Assembly (NCBI RefSeq): GCF_964204865.1
Contig: NC_135263.1
Coordinates: 3,784,501 to 3,848,500, forward strand
Length of the DNA: 64,000 nt
Reading direction: 5' to 3'
Source of the DNA: Styela clava
Lineage: Eukaryota; Chordata; Ascidiacea; Stolidobranchia; Styelidae
The notes under the pieces are model-generated. The model was not told where the DNA came from, ran no database searches, and saw only the letters and a list, made by a program, of their open reading frames with translations. The translations under genes were made by a program, and so were the position numbers. Of the stretch, positions 11,339 to 23,000 are shown in pieces; position 1 is the stretch's first letter, and every line of letters starts with the position of its first letter.

Positions 11339-14300
11339 GTGAAACTTTCCTTATATTTTGTTTCTTGGATTTTCGTTGGATTTAAGCAAGATTCCTTGTT
11401 TCCTTGAAGATAAGACCTATTCTGAATTTTAAAATGAATTCAATATAAGACCTCCCCAAACAAGACCTAGTTGATAGTAAGGAATATCTCCGACACGTTT
11501 TAAATGGTTATTCTAAAAGGTGTGAGAGGGGAAAACGTGTCATTCATAAGTAAATGAATATCGATTTTTATATTTTGTTTAATTGAAAATATCGTAATTC
11601 TCCATTTTGTTTTTGCTAAATGAAAATAAGAGACATCCCCCAAAATAAGCCCTAGTGTTATTTTTCGAAAGAAAATTGAAATAGCATATATGAATTGAGA
11701 AATACTTCTATCAGTGTTGGGGAGATAAGCGACATTACCTTGACTGGAGTTACAATTTATCGAAGACGCGGAAAGACTTGAGAAAAATAAAATGACTCGC
11801 ACTTAACTAATCGCCTTTGCTCAGTGATCGACTCGATCTAACCCTCGGTAGAGCCGTGACCAGATTTGATTCGCGGTTTAGGGGCTTCTATCCAACACGG
11901 GCTTTTAGAGGAAAATCAGGGATGTGGACTCGAGCATTTTTTTAAAGTATCGGTGGTTGATTTTCATGTAGTTGGAGTAAAATTTTTACCAATCCATGGT
12001 TTTATTTTTTTGCAACCTTAAGACGGGATATATTTAGAATACTGTAGGATATTTTTGCGACTTCATAGCATTAGAAGAAAATTCAAGATAGTTTTGTATA
12101 ACAGGTACATCAGAATTAATTTAAATCTGACGCAAATCTTTACAACAGTTTTTTTTTTTGAGTAAATGTGTTGAAAACAATGTTGCGTGCACTCACTCAG
12201 AAGTAGAAGAGACTCATCTCTGAGAAAAATTACGGCGACTACTTAAACACCTAGTGAAAAAATTTAAAAAAAATCGCTTTTCTCTTTAATTAGTTCCAAG
12301 AGATACTGAAACATTTAAAATCACGAAAGCGCGTTGATTAATTCAGCTTTGGTTCATTAAATAGACTCATCCATTAGCAAATTTATGAGAACTACTGAAT
12401 CGCAAAGAGATGGTGAAACCCACATAGAATTATGGTGGAGCATCACGCGCTGGTAAATACTTTGTTTAACTTCAGTTCATTAAAAGTTTCAATTATATTT
12501 CACAGTCGATATCTCCATGAACATTCAACTCGGATCTGAGTCAGTCAGTGATTCTTGTGACGAGCAAGAGACAATTACGGTGAGTCACGTCCCGAACGCG
12601 TGATCATTTTATTGTTAACCCTTCCCCAAAACTAAAATCTGTTTCATTTCATTTACAGGCATCAAGTGAGGAAGGTGAGTAACTGGTTATTTTAGAAATC
12701 TGAGAGAATATGGCATAGTAACTAAATTAATGGATATGATAAATCGGCGCTCCAGAAGTGTGTGTACCAATATAGAGGTAATTAATTTTGTTCGCCTACT
12801 TTACATAAAGTTGTATAAAGGGACTGATTACTATGGTTAGGGGGTATATTCACTTGGATAACACATACAGCCCCTGAACTCGTAATGAACTAAAATAAGG
12901 AAAATATGATAGGATTTACATATTTATCCCGGTCGGCTAGCTACTGAGTCTCTCACGTTAAACTGTTCAGTGTCGAGTCTTATCTATTATTTCAGAGCTG
13001 AGAGACAAACTGACGAAAAAACTAGAATCAGTTTTGATGAAAAACCCAGATGCCGAAATCACCATCTCAACTCAGATCAATGTTAACGGCCGAATTCACT
13101 CAACCAAAATCACCAATTCCGACATAACTTCCACAACTGATCGCGCCATCGCCACTAGCAAGGAAAATGTAGCAACTACAGTTGCTTTGCCAACCACTGG
13201 TGACATCCCTGACTACACAATGGATGACGTAATGACTGAATTTAACACTAGATCCGTGACCTCCATAGCGCCCTCTACATTTGAGTCTAATACACCACTG
13301 GGAGATCATAGCACAGGTGATAAATCGTAAAATATTTTGGTCCCGGTAAATTAGAAATGAAGAATTGTAGAAGAGTTTCGCGCGAATCCGACTCTATTCT
13401 ACTCAAAAACTCAACTACGGGTTAGCAAAAATTCGGATTCAAACTTTGCACCTAAAATAATGCCACGCACAAAAACAAAACCCCTACATTGCAAAAGAAT
13501 ATAAATATATATTTCAGAAGTTTCCTTCAATTTTGATCAGCGTCTTATGCCAGGTTTCTGAAGTTACAGAATGGAATTTCCATTGAACTGTTGAATACAT
13601 TTATGTCCCGCAGGGAAAAATAACTTCTGACTTATTAACGAATATAAATCTAATAAAACAAACCAGACGAATATATAAAACAAACTCTCTTCTGTTGTAG
13701 TGACTGAGATGATAACTAACGAGCAAGAGGAAACTACAACCAATGTGGTGACTACAGATTCTACCGAGGCAGAGGCAACAACCCAGGATGCCACAACTGA
13801 ACCAAGTAATTTTAATCATTAATTCAGTAGACAACAGAAATAGAAAGAGACACTTGACAATTATATTTGGCAATATAAATAAATATTTGGAAATAACAAC
13901 CGACTTTTCGAGGGTCACCGCCCCCATATGAATTCATATAACTACTTTACATCTAATAATTGAAGCAGGGTTCCCATAAATATAGGAAACAAACTTACTT
14001 TCATCGCAGAGAACGAGATGATTACTGACGAACAAAAGAAAACTACAACTAATGTTGGGACGACAGATTCAACCAAGGCGGAGGCAACAACCCAGGACGC
14101 CATAATTGAACAAAGTAATTTTATTTTGTATTCGGTAAACAGACAAACGGAGAGAGGCAAACAAGGCTATAATATATTTCACTTGATTATTATTCTTTAC
14201 TTGGCACAAAGACAACAATTTGCTCATATTTATTGTGTGGTCTTATATTACTGCCTGGATGTGAACAATAAAATTAGTAGATTTGGGGTAGCAATACGTC

Positions 14301-16219
14301 AAAATTTAGGCATTTGCAGTGAGAGATAAATACGCCTTTTCAACTCCATTTTACTCTATTCTTGAAAGCCTCACTCACTCAAAACTGACTTTTCCAGGCT
14401 TGCAATCAATATTCCTCTCACCAAACAAAGCAACCGAGATAGATAAAAATGCCCGTTTAAATGCCTGGGATAACGTCAACAGCGAAGTATGAGTCTGTAG
14501 AGATATCCTTCAAGATATTATTAGATATCAGAGGCTGCTTTTTATTAGTCTGTGTTCGGAGCAAAAGGCACAAGTAAGGGTTGTACTACGTCGTTATACA
14601 ACCCCGCCCCCTCCCTTCAAAATTTTGGGCTAGCTTCGCCACTGACCAGGAATTTGACTCTGAACAGTGAATATCTAAAACACTAAATATTTTGTTTTCA
14701 GGAAACTGTGACGTCACTTACGATTCGAAATGCTTTAATATTTTCGTGTTTGGTAAAAAGAACGTTTCGTTTAAAGATGCAAAACATCTTTGTGGGAACG
14801 ATAAACTGGCAAATATTTATGACCTTGATCATTTCAACATGATTCTAGATTTTGTGCGCTCAAAGATCCCCAGTGGGTTGACATGGGTCAATGTTTGGAC
14901 TGGTCTCACCTACAAAGTAAGTAAAATTTACTCATACGCTATATGTTTTAATTAAGGCCCTAAACTGCAAAAGGGATATGATAGTAATATACTAACAGTT
15001 TTTGCTGTCTTGCCTTCCTTGTTTATTCCTCCAATTTAAATTGCTTTCAATCTCTCGCCAATTTATATTATTATCTTGGTATGGTTAGTACGAGATATCT
15101 CGAGAATTAATAAAGTAAAAATTGTAGCATCATCAATTTTACTTTAAAATGATTCCCCAATGATTTATGATAGTGGCGATGTATGAGTTAGAGATATACC
15201 GATACAACTTTTGTCGCCGACACCGATACCAGCTAACAAAGCCGATACCGACGCCGATTACGACCGATATTCCGATGTAATTATTACCTCAAGTTTGCAG
15301 ACGGTTTAAAGTTTGATCATTATTAACAGTGCACATTATTTCGGATCAAATAAGAGAAACACCACACACATATATATATATATATTAAGAAGTAGATGTT
15401 TGGGATCCAAATGCGTTAATTGATTCAGATGCATTGAGTACTGGCGCTAGTAATCTCGGTGTTCAATTATGAAAAATAATAGGATTTGGCTACTGTTGGT
15501 GGTAAAATAAATAAATGTCTAGAAACAGGTCAGAATCCGATTCCCGTTTCTACTAGCGGGGGACGTGCATGGCTCATAGTTCACGATCTATCCAAGCAAA
15601 AAATAATTTTAAGAACGGTATTCCAACTCTCTTTTAAAACATTCTGGATCATATTGAGAAGCTAAATATATCGGAAATATCGATCTAAATTTAGCCGATA
15701 CCGATACACTACCGATACCGAAAATTTGGCCGATACCGATACATCTCTATTATAAATGTACTTACTTGTGATATACTTATTGATATGACTAGTGTACATG
15801 TTACCAAGATGAAACGTTGCTCCCGTAGTATGTGCATCAAGATGGCGCTTAACCTGAACATAGTATGTGTACCAGGTTAGGAATATCAGGAGGTGGGCCA
15901 TCTTGGTGCACATACTTCTGGAGCGACGATAAAACTATATATTGCCCTTAGGCTGGCATCAGTAAGCTATTCCACTTTGAAGCCTACATTATATTATGTA
16001 AAAATGCGCAATTTATTCTAACAGAATAATATCCTTGGGTCATCATCTGTCGAATACAAATTTCCAGCATTAGGAATAGGGCTTCCGAGTTTTCTATCTC
16101 ACGATGTTTCGTACACAAATGTTGCTTTTGAAGTAGCTAAAGATCCAGAAGACAATCAAGGGATTTTCAATTATCCACCCTCTCGTTCATTCCACGGTGC
16201 CATCTGTGAAACGACCTGA
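11287..16219 (+). CDS. Secreted Thr-rich stalk C-type lectin-like protein, copy 2 (8 exons)
   Basis: Model assembled here by joining exons 11287-11338, 12506-12579, 12659-12674, 12996-13316, 13701-13805, 14010-14114, 14702-14916 and 16025-16219. Every junction is GT/AG and every phase matches. The total is 1,083 nt, a 360-residue protein plus stop. Order: signal peptide (residues 1-17), short linker, Thr/Ser-rich stalk (about 48-225) with two near-identical 35-residue exons, then a C-terminal CTLD (about 225-360). Known: CTLDs mediate extracellular recognition and Thr-rich stalks are usually O-glycosylated. No EPN, QPD or WND calcium motifs are seen, so sugar binding is doubtful. No membrane anchor is visible, so it is probably secreted. 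Unverified by transcript; exon 3 (16 nt) is the weakest part. Confidence 0.75.
11405..11690. repeat. Dispersed MITE-like repeat, copy in intron 1
   Basis: Shares about 200 bp with 60,031-60,315, including 'cataagtaaatgaatatcg' and 'aataagccctagtgttattt'. The 'aaaataag..ccta' stretches at both sides are inverted in the 60 kb copy, suggesting a short palindromic element. Sits inside intron 1 of CTLD copy 2. Confidence 0.6.
12506..12674 (+). CDS. CTLD copy 2, exons 2 and 3 (12506-12579, 12659-12674)
   Basis: Exon 2 follows 'tatttcacag', reads DISMNIQLGSESVSDSCDEQ, is phase 1 to 0, and ends at 'gtgagt'. Exon 3 is a 16 nt microexon between 'tttacag' and 'gtgagt', phase 0 to 1, encoding ASSE plus one base. 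The two donors are near-consensus and the phases join exon 1 to exon 4 exactly. The linker holds one Cys (in SDSCDE). Confidence 0.62.
12747..12925. mobile_element. GCTCC-type MITE, partial copy in intron 3
   Basis: Begins 'gcgctccagaagtgtgtgta' and runs through the family body ('...ttcgcctac', '...aaggaaaat') but lacks the second terminus seen at 21,014-21,222. Confidence 0.65.
12996..13316 (+). CDS. CTLD copy 2, exon 4: Thr/Ser-rich stalk
   Basis: 321 nt, symmetric phase 1-1, after 'ttatttcag' and before 'gtgata'. It starts with a charged helix (ELRDKLTKKLESVLMKN), then becomes rich in Thr, Ser and Asp with TT and STT clusters (TTDRAIATSK, TTVALPTTGD). No cysteine. Looks like a mucin-type spacer. 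Confidence 0.72.
13701..14114 (+). CDS. CTLD copy 2, exons 5 and 6: duplicated stalk exon (13701-13805, 14010-14114)
   Basis: Two 105 nt exons, both phase 1-1. They read TEMITNEQEETTTNVVTTDS... and NEMITDEQKKTTTNVGTTDS..., about 75% identical in protein, and both end at donor 'gtaattt'. The flanking introns are also partly similar. This is tandem duplication of a symmetric exon, so either or both could be skipped without a frame change. Confidence 0.78.
14702..14916 (+). CDS. CTLD copy 2, exon 7: CTLD first half
   Basis: 215 nt, acceptor 'tttgttttcag', donor 'gtaagt', phase 1 to 0. It encodes CDVTYDSKCFNIF, HLCGN, LANIYDL and TWVNVWTGLTYK. It keeps both early cysteines, unlike copy 1. Confidence 0.82.
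15189..15749 (-). mobile_element. hAT element (TAGAGATGTACCGATA family) in intron 7 of CTLD copy 2
   Basis: 561 bp with TIRs TAGAGATATACCGATA and its counterpart GATACATCTCTA. The flanking octamers gtatgagt and ttataaat both resemble ttatgaat, the uninterrupted site at the same place in copy 1 (about 1145). Internal sequence is related to the elements at 26,318 and 30,789. Non-autonomous; no transposase frame. Confidence 0.85.
15816..15927. mobile_element. Short palindromic MITE, 112 bp
   Basis: TIRs GTTGCTCCCGTAGTATGTG and, at the other end, the complement of GTCGCTCCAGAAGTATGTG. Flanked by gatgaaac (15808-15815) and gataaaac (15928-15935), an 8 bp TSD with one mismatch. Copy 1 has the empty site (gataaaac, about 1160). 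This defines the ends of the GCTCC-type family in this window. Confidence 0.82.
16025..16219 (+). CDS. CTLD copy 2, exon 8: CTLD second half and stop
   Basis: 195 nt after 'ttctaacag', ending FHGAICETT then TGA at 16217. The long-loop region has lost Trp residues present in copy 1: both aligned Trp codons (TGG in copy 1) are GGG (Gly) here, and copy 1's WLPNYP is GLPSFL. The fold may hold but the binding surface differs. A poly(A) signal AATAAA lies at 16317. Confidence 0.8.
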   Translation, partial: NNILGSSSVEYKFPALGIGLPSFLSHDVSYTNVAFEVAKDPEDNQGIFNYPPSRSFHGAICETT

Positions 16220-16316
16220 ACTGAACTGCGGATATATTCAAGTTACTTATCAACCCCAGACTCGTGAATTTGTAAATAATTATCCAACTACTTTACTATA
16301 TTTGTGGCCAATACTA

Positions 16317-16322
16317 AATAAA
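16317..16322 (+). terminator. Poly(A) signal of CTLD copy 2
   Basis: AATAAA about 100 bp after the TGA stop, a fitting distance for a short 3' UTR. Confidence 0.5.
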
Positions 16323-16344
16323 ATCTAACTAACCCTGCTATTGG

Positions 16345-16630
16345 TCGACGATTCTAGGTAATTTCGCCCTAGGAAATTCCGCCGCATAGGAAAAAAGTTG
16401 CAAGAGCATTTTGCTGTAAAACAAGTATTTGTGATAAAAACCGAAACCCTAACGGTTAGGGTAAGCTCTTAAATGACGAACCTTTTTTGAATAAAAAGGT
16501 ACTTTAAATACCTGTTCACGATTTTTCATGTGGCGAATTTTCTTTTGAGGCGAGATTTCCAGCGGCGAAATTTCTTTCGGCGAGATTTCCTACGGCGAAA
16601 TTTCTTGCTGCGAATTTTCCGGAAACGTTG
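16345..16630. repeat. Short repeat with 'gcgaaatttc' array
   Basis: 16533-16622 repeats a degenerate 17-19 bp unit based on 'ggcgaaatttcytn'. 16345-16395 has the complementary-sense theme 'ggtaatttcgccctagg'. Looks like a decayed inverted-repeat element. Translating it gives an artefactual Arg/Phe repeat. Confidence 0.5.
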
Positions 16631-16771
16631 GTCTACTGTTGAATTCGAACTATCATTAAAGTATACAGAGCACAAGATAATTCGAACTCAACTGCCCACT
16701 TGCTCCTTGATCAACTGTTGCCTATGCGGCTGTTTATGGGAACTACTTACTCAAAAACATGTACTCTAACA

Positions 16772-17143
16772 CAGAGGTGTGCAACCTTCAATACAGCAGG
16801 GCCAGGCAGAAATAACTGGATGAAACCACGGGCCGCACCTTCTTTTAACCAAGACTTTCCAGTAGTTGCATGCACGAAAATGTTGGTTATTGATCTTGTA
16901 ACATATGCGTTATTTGCTTCGCACAAGCTAACTGTTAAGGAACTGTAAAGTCATTAGCATAAATAATTAATTGGACTCAGGTATAGGCTTCGCAACCCAA
17001 AGGGATCGGAATTACTCGCACGAACCAAATTAAATTGAAAATTCGTTTCGCGGGCCGCACATCACTCAAAATGGCACCGCGGTCTTCACAAATTTTCTAT
17101 GAATGCCAAATTTGGCCCGCGGGCCGCAGGTTGCATACCCTTG
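16772..17143. mobile_element. hAT-type MITE
   Basis: CAGAGGTGTGCAACC at the left and GGTTGCATACCCTTG at the right are inverted repeats of the CAGGGGTGTGCAACC class. GC-rich 'gggccgc' boxes lie just inside both ends, as in the copies at 54,859 and 55,201. Confidence 0.75.
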
Positions 17144-17610
17144 ACCAAACAAATCGTAGTATTAGTCGGCGGCTACTGACTATAATTACAGTAATTATTC
17201 AGAGCACAACCTAATACAAACTTATGCTGATTTACATGAGGCCATTGGGTATGAGTGCATTCAAAAGGTAATTGAGACCTGATCCCTTTGTGTTGGCTTT
17301 TGCTTTGTCAATTTTTAATTTCCCATTGAGTTTACACAATGTTCTCAATCATATTTTGAAACTGTTTAACAGTAAAACTGTGGGTATTTAACAGTGTAAT
17401 TACTGATATATCGCAGTAAACTTAATGTTATCACCAAGTTCTTTTATTCCACTTCAGAAATCTGAGAATATTCCGACAGTGATAAATAATCAGCAAAATA
17501 AATTTTTCTTTGTTATAATTGAATGTCAATATAATATACCAAGTGCATTTCTGAATACCGTTTTAGATATTAGACAAGCATGGTTGTGAGATAGGGTATA
17601 TGGTATACAG
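17144..17610. repeat. Duplicated 3' flank of the CTLD genes
   Basis: 17,160-17,560 matches 7,030-7,400 (for example 'cacaacctaatacaaactta' and 'aaaactgtgggtat'). This shows that the duplication unit carrying the CTLD gene extends about 1.3 kb past the stop. A further shorter echo is at 17,800-17,960. Confidence 0.7.
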
Positions 17611-19445
17611 CAGTAGTTCTCAAACGGTGGGCGCGCCGTTTCCTATGCTCGCATTTTTGATTGCACATATCATGGTGAACAGTAATTTCCGATTCAGATT
17701 TATTACGATTTTGCCATCAGCTTTTTGCTTTAATTTCTGTTATTTTCATTTTTTTTTCTCATTTTCAACTTTTTTTAGAACATAGCTGTTTAATCGTAAA
17801 GTTGTGGATATTTAACAGTAAAATTACTGGGATATCTTCAAGTTTTTATTTCATGTGAAGTGCCAGTGAATATTTCAACAGTGATGAATATGAAGCAAAA
17901 TCAATTTTCCTTGTTTTAATTAAATATCAATGTATTATACCAAGTGCATCATTAAATACAGTTTGTAGATATTAGACAGGCTTTGCAATAGTTTATACAA
18001 ATCAATGAATAACGACCAGATAAGCGCGAAATCGTTGCTATGACGATGATGCGGATTCACATCGTTGACCAATCACGAGAGAGTTTGGTTTACTGTCATG
18101 TAAGCAATCATTTATGCCTAAGAAGTTACTAAAGCCCGAAATCCCCCGGATACACTAAGTTCCATACATCGTTTCATCACCAAACCCACCGGCAATTTTT
18201 TCAAAATATTAGAAATTCTTCCTGGATACTAGAAAAGCATAGTAGCGGTTTATAAAAATCAGAGAACGGTATTTCCTACGCGGGCATTTTTGATTGCACT
18301 TTCCTCAGGGGCTCCCGAAGTATGCGAACCAAGATGGCGGACATCGGAATGTAATATGTGTACTAGGTTAGGGTTAGGCCATAATTTTAGGTATAAATAC
18401 TACGGGAGGCTTTTGGCTAGTCTTCGAACTGATAATAGGACTAAAATATGGAAAATTTGAAAAAAAATTATCGCCTAACTCTAACCTGTTACCCATGTTA
18501 CGTTCCGATGTCCGCCATCTTGGTTCGCATACTTCGGGAGCACCCTTCCCTCTTATATTAGTCGAAGACAAATTGGTACAAGTACACATCATCCTCATTG
18601 TGATTGTTTGTCTAATTTCTTCACTGCATTCAGCCATGTCATTACTTGTTGTTACGTAATAATTGTTTGTTTACATGTGCTTCTTTGGTGATGGATCGTC
18701 ATCAGTATTGTAATCAGTCATTTATTTCTTCATCAAACTGAGAATACGAAGCATACATACACATATTCAAAGAAAACAAAAAAATCTCAATTCATTTTAA
18801 AAATTTTAACAGGCTCATAGCAGGGCCTGTAAATATATATGTTCTTTGTTGCAAATAAACCTTTCATCCATAAATTAGACAATATAAACTTCAGATTTCG
18901 ACACCGAAAAATTAAAAATGCGACTTCTCCAATTCCTATGAACTTCGATCTCAGGACTCTTTACTTGAACAAGTGGTTCACAATCAATCAACCAATCAAA
19001 TCGTTTTTCATTAGCCATCTCGGCAAAGCATAACAACCTTTTTTTCAAGCGACACAAATTTTTCAAAAAATAAATTTTGTAAAACCTCGCGACCCAATTG
19101 AATATTCTCTAATACTAAACGACATGTAGTGCTTTTGAGGCAGAAAATTGAATTCCTAAAATAAAATATTCATTTTTATATAACATTTATTTTACTAGAA
19201 ATTACTTCAAATTGAGAAGCCCTAGCTTATTTGCCAACAGGGAGTTTTGAAGCCATAGCGTGGCTTTACTCAAGCAAAATAAAACTGCGATACTTCCCAT
19301 ATGTGTAATTGCTATTGAGCAACACTTATTTGCCGAATACAATTAAGATATAAAATCAATAAGTTTCGATTGAAAAAGCAAGCGACCCAGGAAAATTTTC
19401 AGACGACGCTGCTTTGGTTCGCAACCAATAGTTTGGGAAACACTG
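17611..19445. mobile_element. Possible hAT element, with a palindromic MITE inside
   Basis: The left end CAGTAGTTCTCAAACGGTGG and the right end AGTTTGGGAAACACTG are imperfect inverted repeats of hAT type about 1.8 kb apart. No convincing 8 bp TSD and no transposase frame. The two ends may belong to different decayed copies. Confidence 0.35.
18309..18543. mobile_element. Palindromic GCTCC-type MITE, 235 bp
   Basis: Arms of about 40 bp, 'GCTCCCGAAGTATGCGAACC' continuing 'aagatggcggacatcggaa', and the complement at 18,500-18,543. Can form a long hairpin. Same family as 15,816 and 43,629. Confidence 0.82.
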
Positions 19446-19783
19446 ACCTAATTCGCGTACGCTTTTTGTACGACTATAACTATATTTTGTACACCTAATA
19501 AGATCAAAAATGCGTAAGCCAACCACTCCTCAGCCAAACCCAGGTAGTATTTCGGATCTTAAACGTCATTTGCTGAAATGAAATATCGAAAATGCGCTCG
19601 CTTGTCGCGACATTACCTCAAACTAGGCTGTATTGATAAACATGTATTTGTGCCCAATACTGGATAAATAAGACCCAACAAAATAAAAAACCTAATATAA
19701 TATTTTAAGATAGCGATACCGCGTTTTATGGTGTATAACTTCAACGGTATTATCTGTTACTAAACTAAAGTATAGTAGAATAC

Positions 19784-20001
19784 CTAATAGGTCATTCCGG
19801 TATATAAGCTCATTGACTTCCGGAAAGTAGGCTCTGAGCAAATGTAAGTTTGCAGCAAACGATAATGTGTGATATCATAAATATTTGCTAATTTCCAATT
19901 GTTGCGTTGGCAAATTGCTTGCGTGGAGTCGTAGGTGACGTTCCTCGTTTGGGTTCCAATGGCTCCGAAGCATTTGGAATTATACAAAAGGGGACATTTT
20001 T
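19784..20001 (-). pseudogene. Isolated CTLD exon, third family member
   Basis: On the minus strand, acceptor 'catctcag' then 218 nt, phase 1 to 0 as in exons 690-916 and 14,702-14,916. It encodes KCPLLYNSKCFG, ICQRN, KLANIYDITHY and SLYTGMTY. The last codon before the donor 'gtattc' is TAG, where the paralogue has AAA. No matching final exon is visible between 18,000 and 19,780, and no stalk exons upstream. Probably a dead duplicate, though a short protein ending at this stop cannot be excluded. Confidence 0.65.
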
Positions 20002-23000
20002 CTGAGATGTATGTCAATAAATTAAGCGATTTTATTGTTTATGGCCGTTTGTTAGCTATATGATAGCTCTAGCTCAGTGATTTCTTAGTGTTCGGAAAAC
20101 GATAGGTTGAAATGCTCACCGGTACCCAGTCTACAGGTACGAACGGTATATCTGATTTTGTCGCTATTAATTATTTTGTTTCTTCTACTTTCTCGAATTT
20201 TAAATAACTGCACATAATGACGCTGCTTTGAGCAAACAAACGTATAAACAAATTGCCGATTGACAAATGTATTCCCGACATGGACTGCTAACCAGACGAG
20301 AGGTCGTGGTTCGTCATATGATTTAGCCGTCGCATCGTCTTTTTTTCACCCGGGATAAATATGTGAATTGTGAATCCTATTGCAAGTGAGGAAACCAGCA
20401 TTCTACCCACTAGCCTGTTCTCTGCGTCCCTAAACTGACAACGAAAATTCACACATCAGAGCCAGAAAGGTAAGTTTATAAAATATAATGGTACTGAATA
20501 TGTAAATCCTATCGTATGTGCATTAATTTGATTGTTTTATGTCTTGCCCATAAATATATATAGAAGCAAACCTAATACAGTTCTAGTAAACACAATGATC
20601 GATGCAGTGCAACAAGTTCAATATTATTGGCAAACCTACTAGGTATTAGATTACATTTACTCAATATATATACGTATCAATAATCTAGACCTGTGGTTAC
20701 CAAATTTTAGAGGGTAATCTAGAGTAGAGTGTAGACTTTCGGATTTGGATGTAAACTTGCGAACTTCTGGGCTGTACCAGCCTGTTTGGAAACCACTGGT
20801 TTACACCAATATAGATGAATGATAGAACTGTTGTAATAAACCAAATTGATTGATTGGTTACTAGAGCAAGTGTCTAAATGCCAATCTTACCCGCTTCATC
20901 TTCCGTTCAATCATTCTGATAATATCTAAAACAAGAAAGGGGTGCTTAGAGATATATATTTACAACATGTCATATAAAAATGTGAGCGTGAAATAAAAAC
21001 AGCAAAATTTTTGGCCCGCCAGAAGTGTGTTTACCAATATGGAGGTAACTAATTTTGTTCGCCTACATCAAATTGTGTTAAGGGACGGAAGTCTATGGGC
21101 AGGGGATATACTCACTTGGCCGACACAGACATTCCCCGAACTCGTAATAGAACTAAAATAAGAAAAATCGAAATAAAATTATGGCCTAACCCTAACCTGG
21201 TACCCATACTACTGGAGCACCAAATTTTAATGTGCGAAAAATGTTAATACATTGGAAGGGGTTGAGACAAAGTCAAGTTTGGGAAGCCCTGGTTAAGCTA
21301 CCAACTCGAAGAAGTCTTCGATTTTAAAATCTATGTCGACGAAAATTTTGATTTTGACTCGAGATTAGGAAAAAATTTGACTCCAGCTCTGGGAAGTCTA
21401 AAATTCCAATTCCGTAGAGTTCAAAATTTCAACCCCAAGCTTAGGGGAAAATTTGGAAATACGGTGACGACTGCCATATCATTATCAGTCAGTCAGTCAG
21501 TAATTTATTTCTTCACCAAGCTGAAAGTACGAATTTTACATACACAAATAAAGAAAATATAAAAGACCGCATTCCAGGGTGAAAGGAGACGCCGAAAACC
21601 AATTCTGGTTATCGAGCGGCGGCACCCTCGGGGAAGTCTAACAAAAACGTGATAAATATAATTAAATCGAACAAAATATATTACTTGATAAATAAATAAA
21701 GAAACGCAATCGATGCGTCAAGGCGACCCGGTAAAAACCAAGCAATCGCCGTTTAAAAATAAGAAAATCGACTCCATGCACCACAGTCTAGGTAACCATG
21801 GAAATTATTAAGTGAACCAAACAGACTTGCAGTGTGGTCATGGCAGGTAAATAGTTCGGCTACGGTAAAGTGCAACACAAGTCGATTGTGTGCATATAAG
21901 TGTCCAGATTGAAATAAAACTGGATGTTAAGAGTACGCAAATTGTAAAAGTATAGAATACCGTACCAATCAAGTATGGAAATAACAAAATATTGACACTT
22001 TGAGGCAGAAACAAGCTAGTAGTGTAAAAGCTAAAATGTTGACCTGGACTAACAAGTGTTTTGATGCTGGAGTCAAAGATTCACATACGGGAATTGTATA
22101 GACATGAGGAAAATATACATCGAAATATTCAGCAGTATTAATACAACACAATGAAGTGAGTATCATACCATAGAAGTAGACTAGGAAAATTTAAAAAAAA
22201 AATTAAGTTAATCAAAAGGATAAAAACAATTGACCTGGATCACTGTTACCGAAGCATTATAAATAGTAAAAACAAATACAACATTAGGCTTGACTGCCCA
22301 TAATGAAAGTAATCAGTAGGATGCCAATTAAGTTTGGATCCCAGTTGAGGCATGTAAAATGGCATGGTAACAATAAGTGTATTTATGGGCATTGGACTGT
22401 AGGCATGAATTTGTCATTGGCAGTTAACAGAATAGATATCAAGAAATTACACACTAAATAGGAGACCAAGATCATTGAGGAGCGGGCTCAATAGTAGGGC
22501 AAAAAGCCTGCAATATTTTTTTGTTATATAATTTTAGTAATATAATTAATTGAATTAATTGAAGAATAGACGAAAAACTCACCAGAACCGTCATTATTCT
22601 GCAACAACAAGAAAGCTACGCCCAAATATATGGACACGTCTGTTCGCAGTACAGTACGGTGTACCGTACCGTCAGATCACAGTCTACAAATATATTCACA
22701 CCAAGCGAAGCAGTACAGTAGGACACAAAATGGCGTCCGATGTCCGCAGAACGTTTAATGACGTAATAGCAAACAAAAACAAATCTCACAGAGCTAACAG
22801 GTATATTTAAATAAATAAAATAAATTTTATCTTCAACCACTGAAAATTTCAAAGCAATTGGTCCAGTATTCGAAGAGAAAAGCGGTTTTTTAATATTTCC
22901 ATTAGGTGTGTTATTCTGTGTCAAATAACAACAAGAACAACATAATATTGAAACGATCGTTATGTCCACTACGTGTCCAATAACAAAATTTAAGTAGGTT

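Noticed and set aside
14398..14486. Possible extra CTLD copy 2 exon after 'gacttttccag' ending at 'gtatgag'
   Set aside because: It would leave in phase 0 while the next exon needs phase 1, and the model is already in frame without it. Kept out, though an alternative isoform is possible.
16530..16769. Open frame with Arg/Phe-rich repeats
   Set aside because: Translation of a short degenerate nucleotide repeat; no start or splice support.
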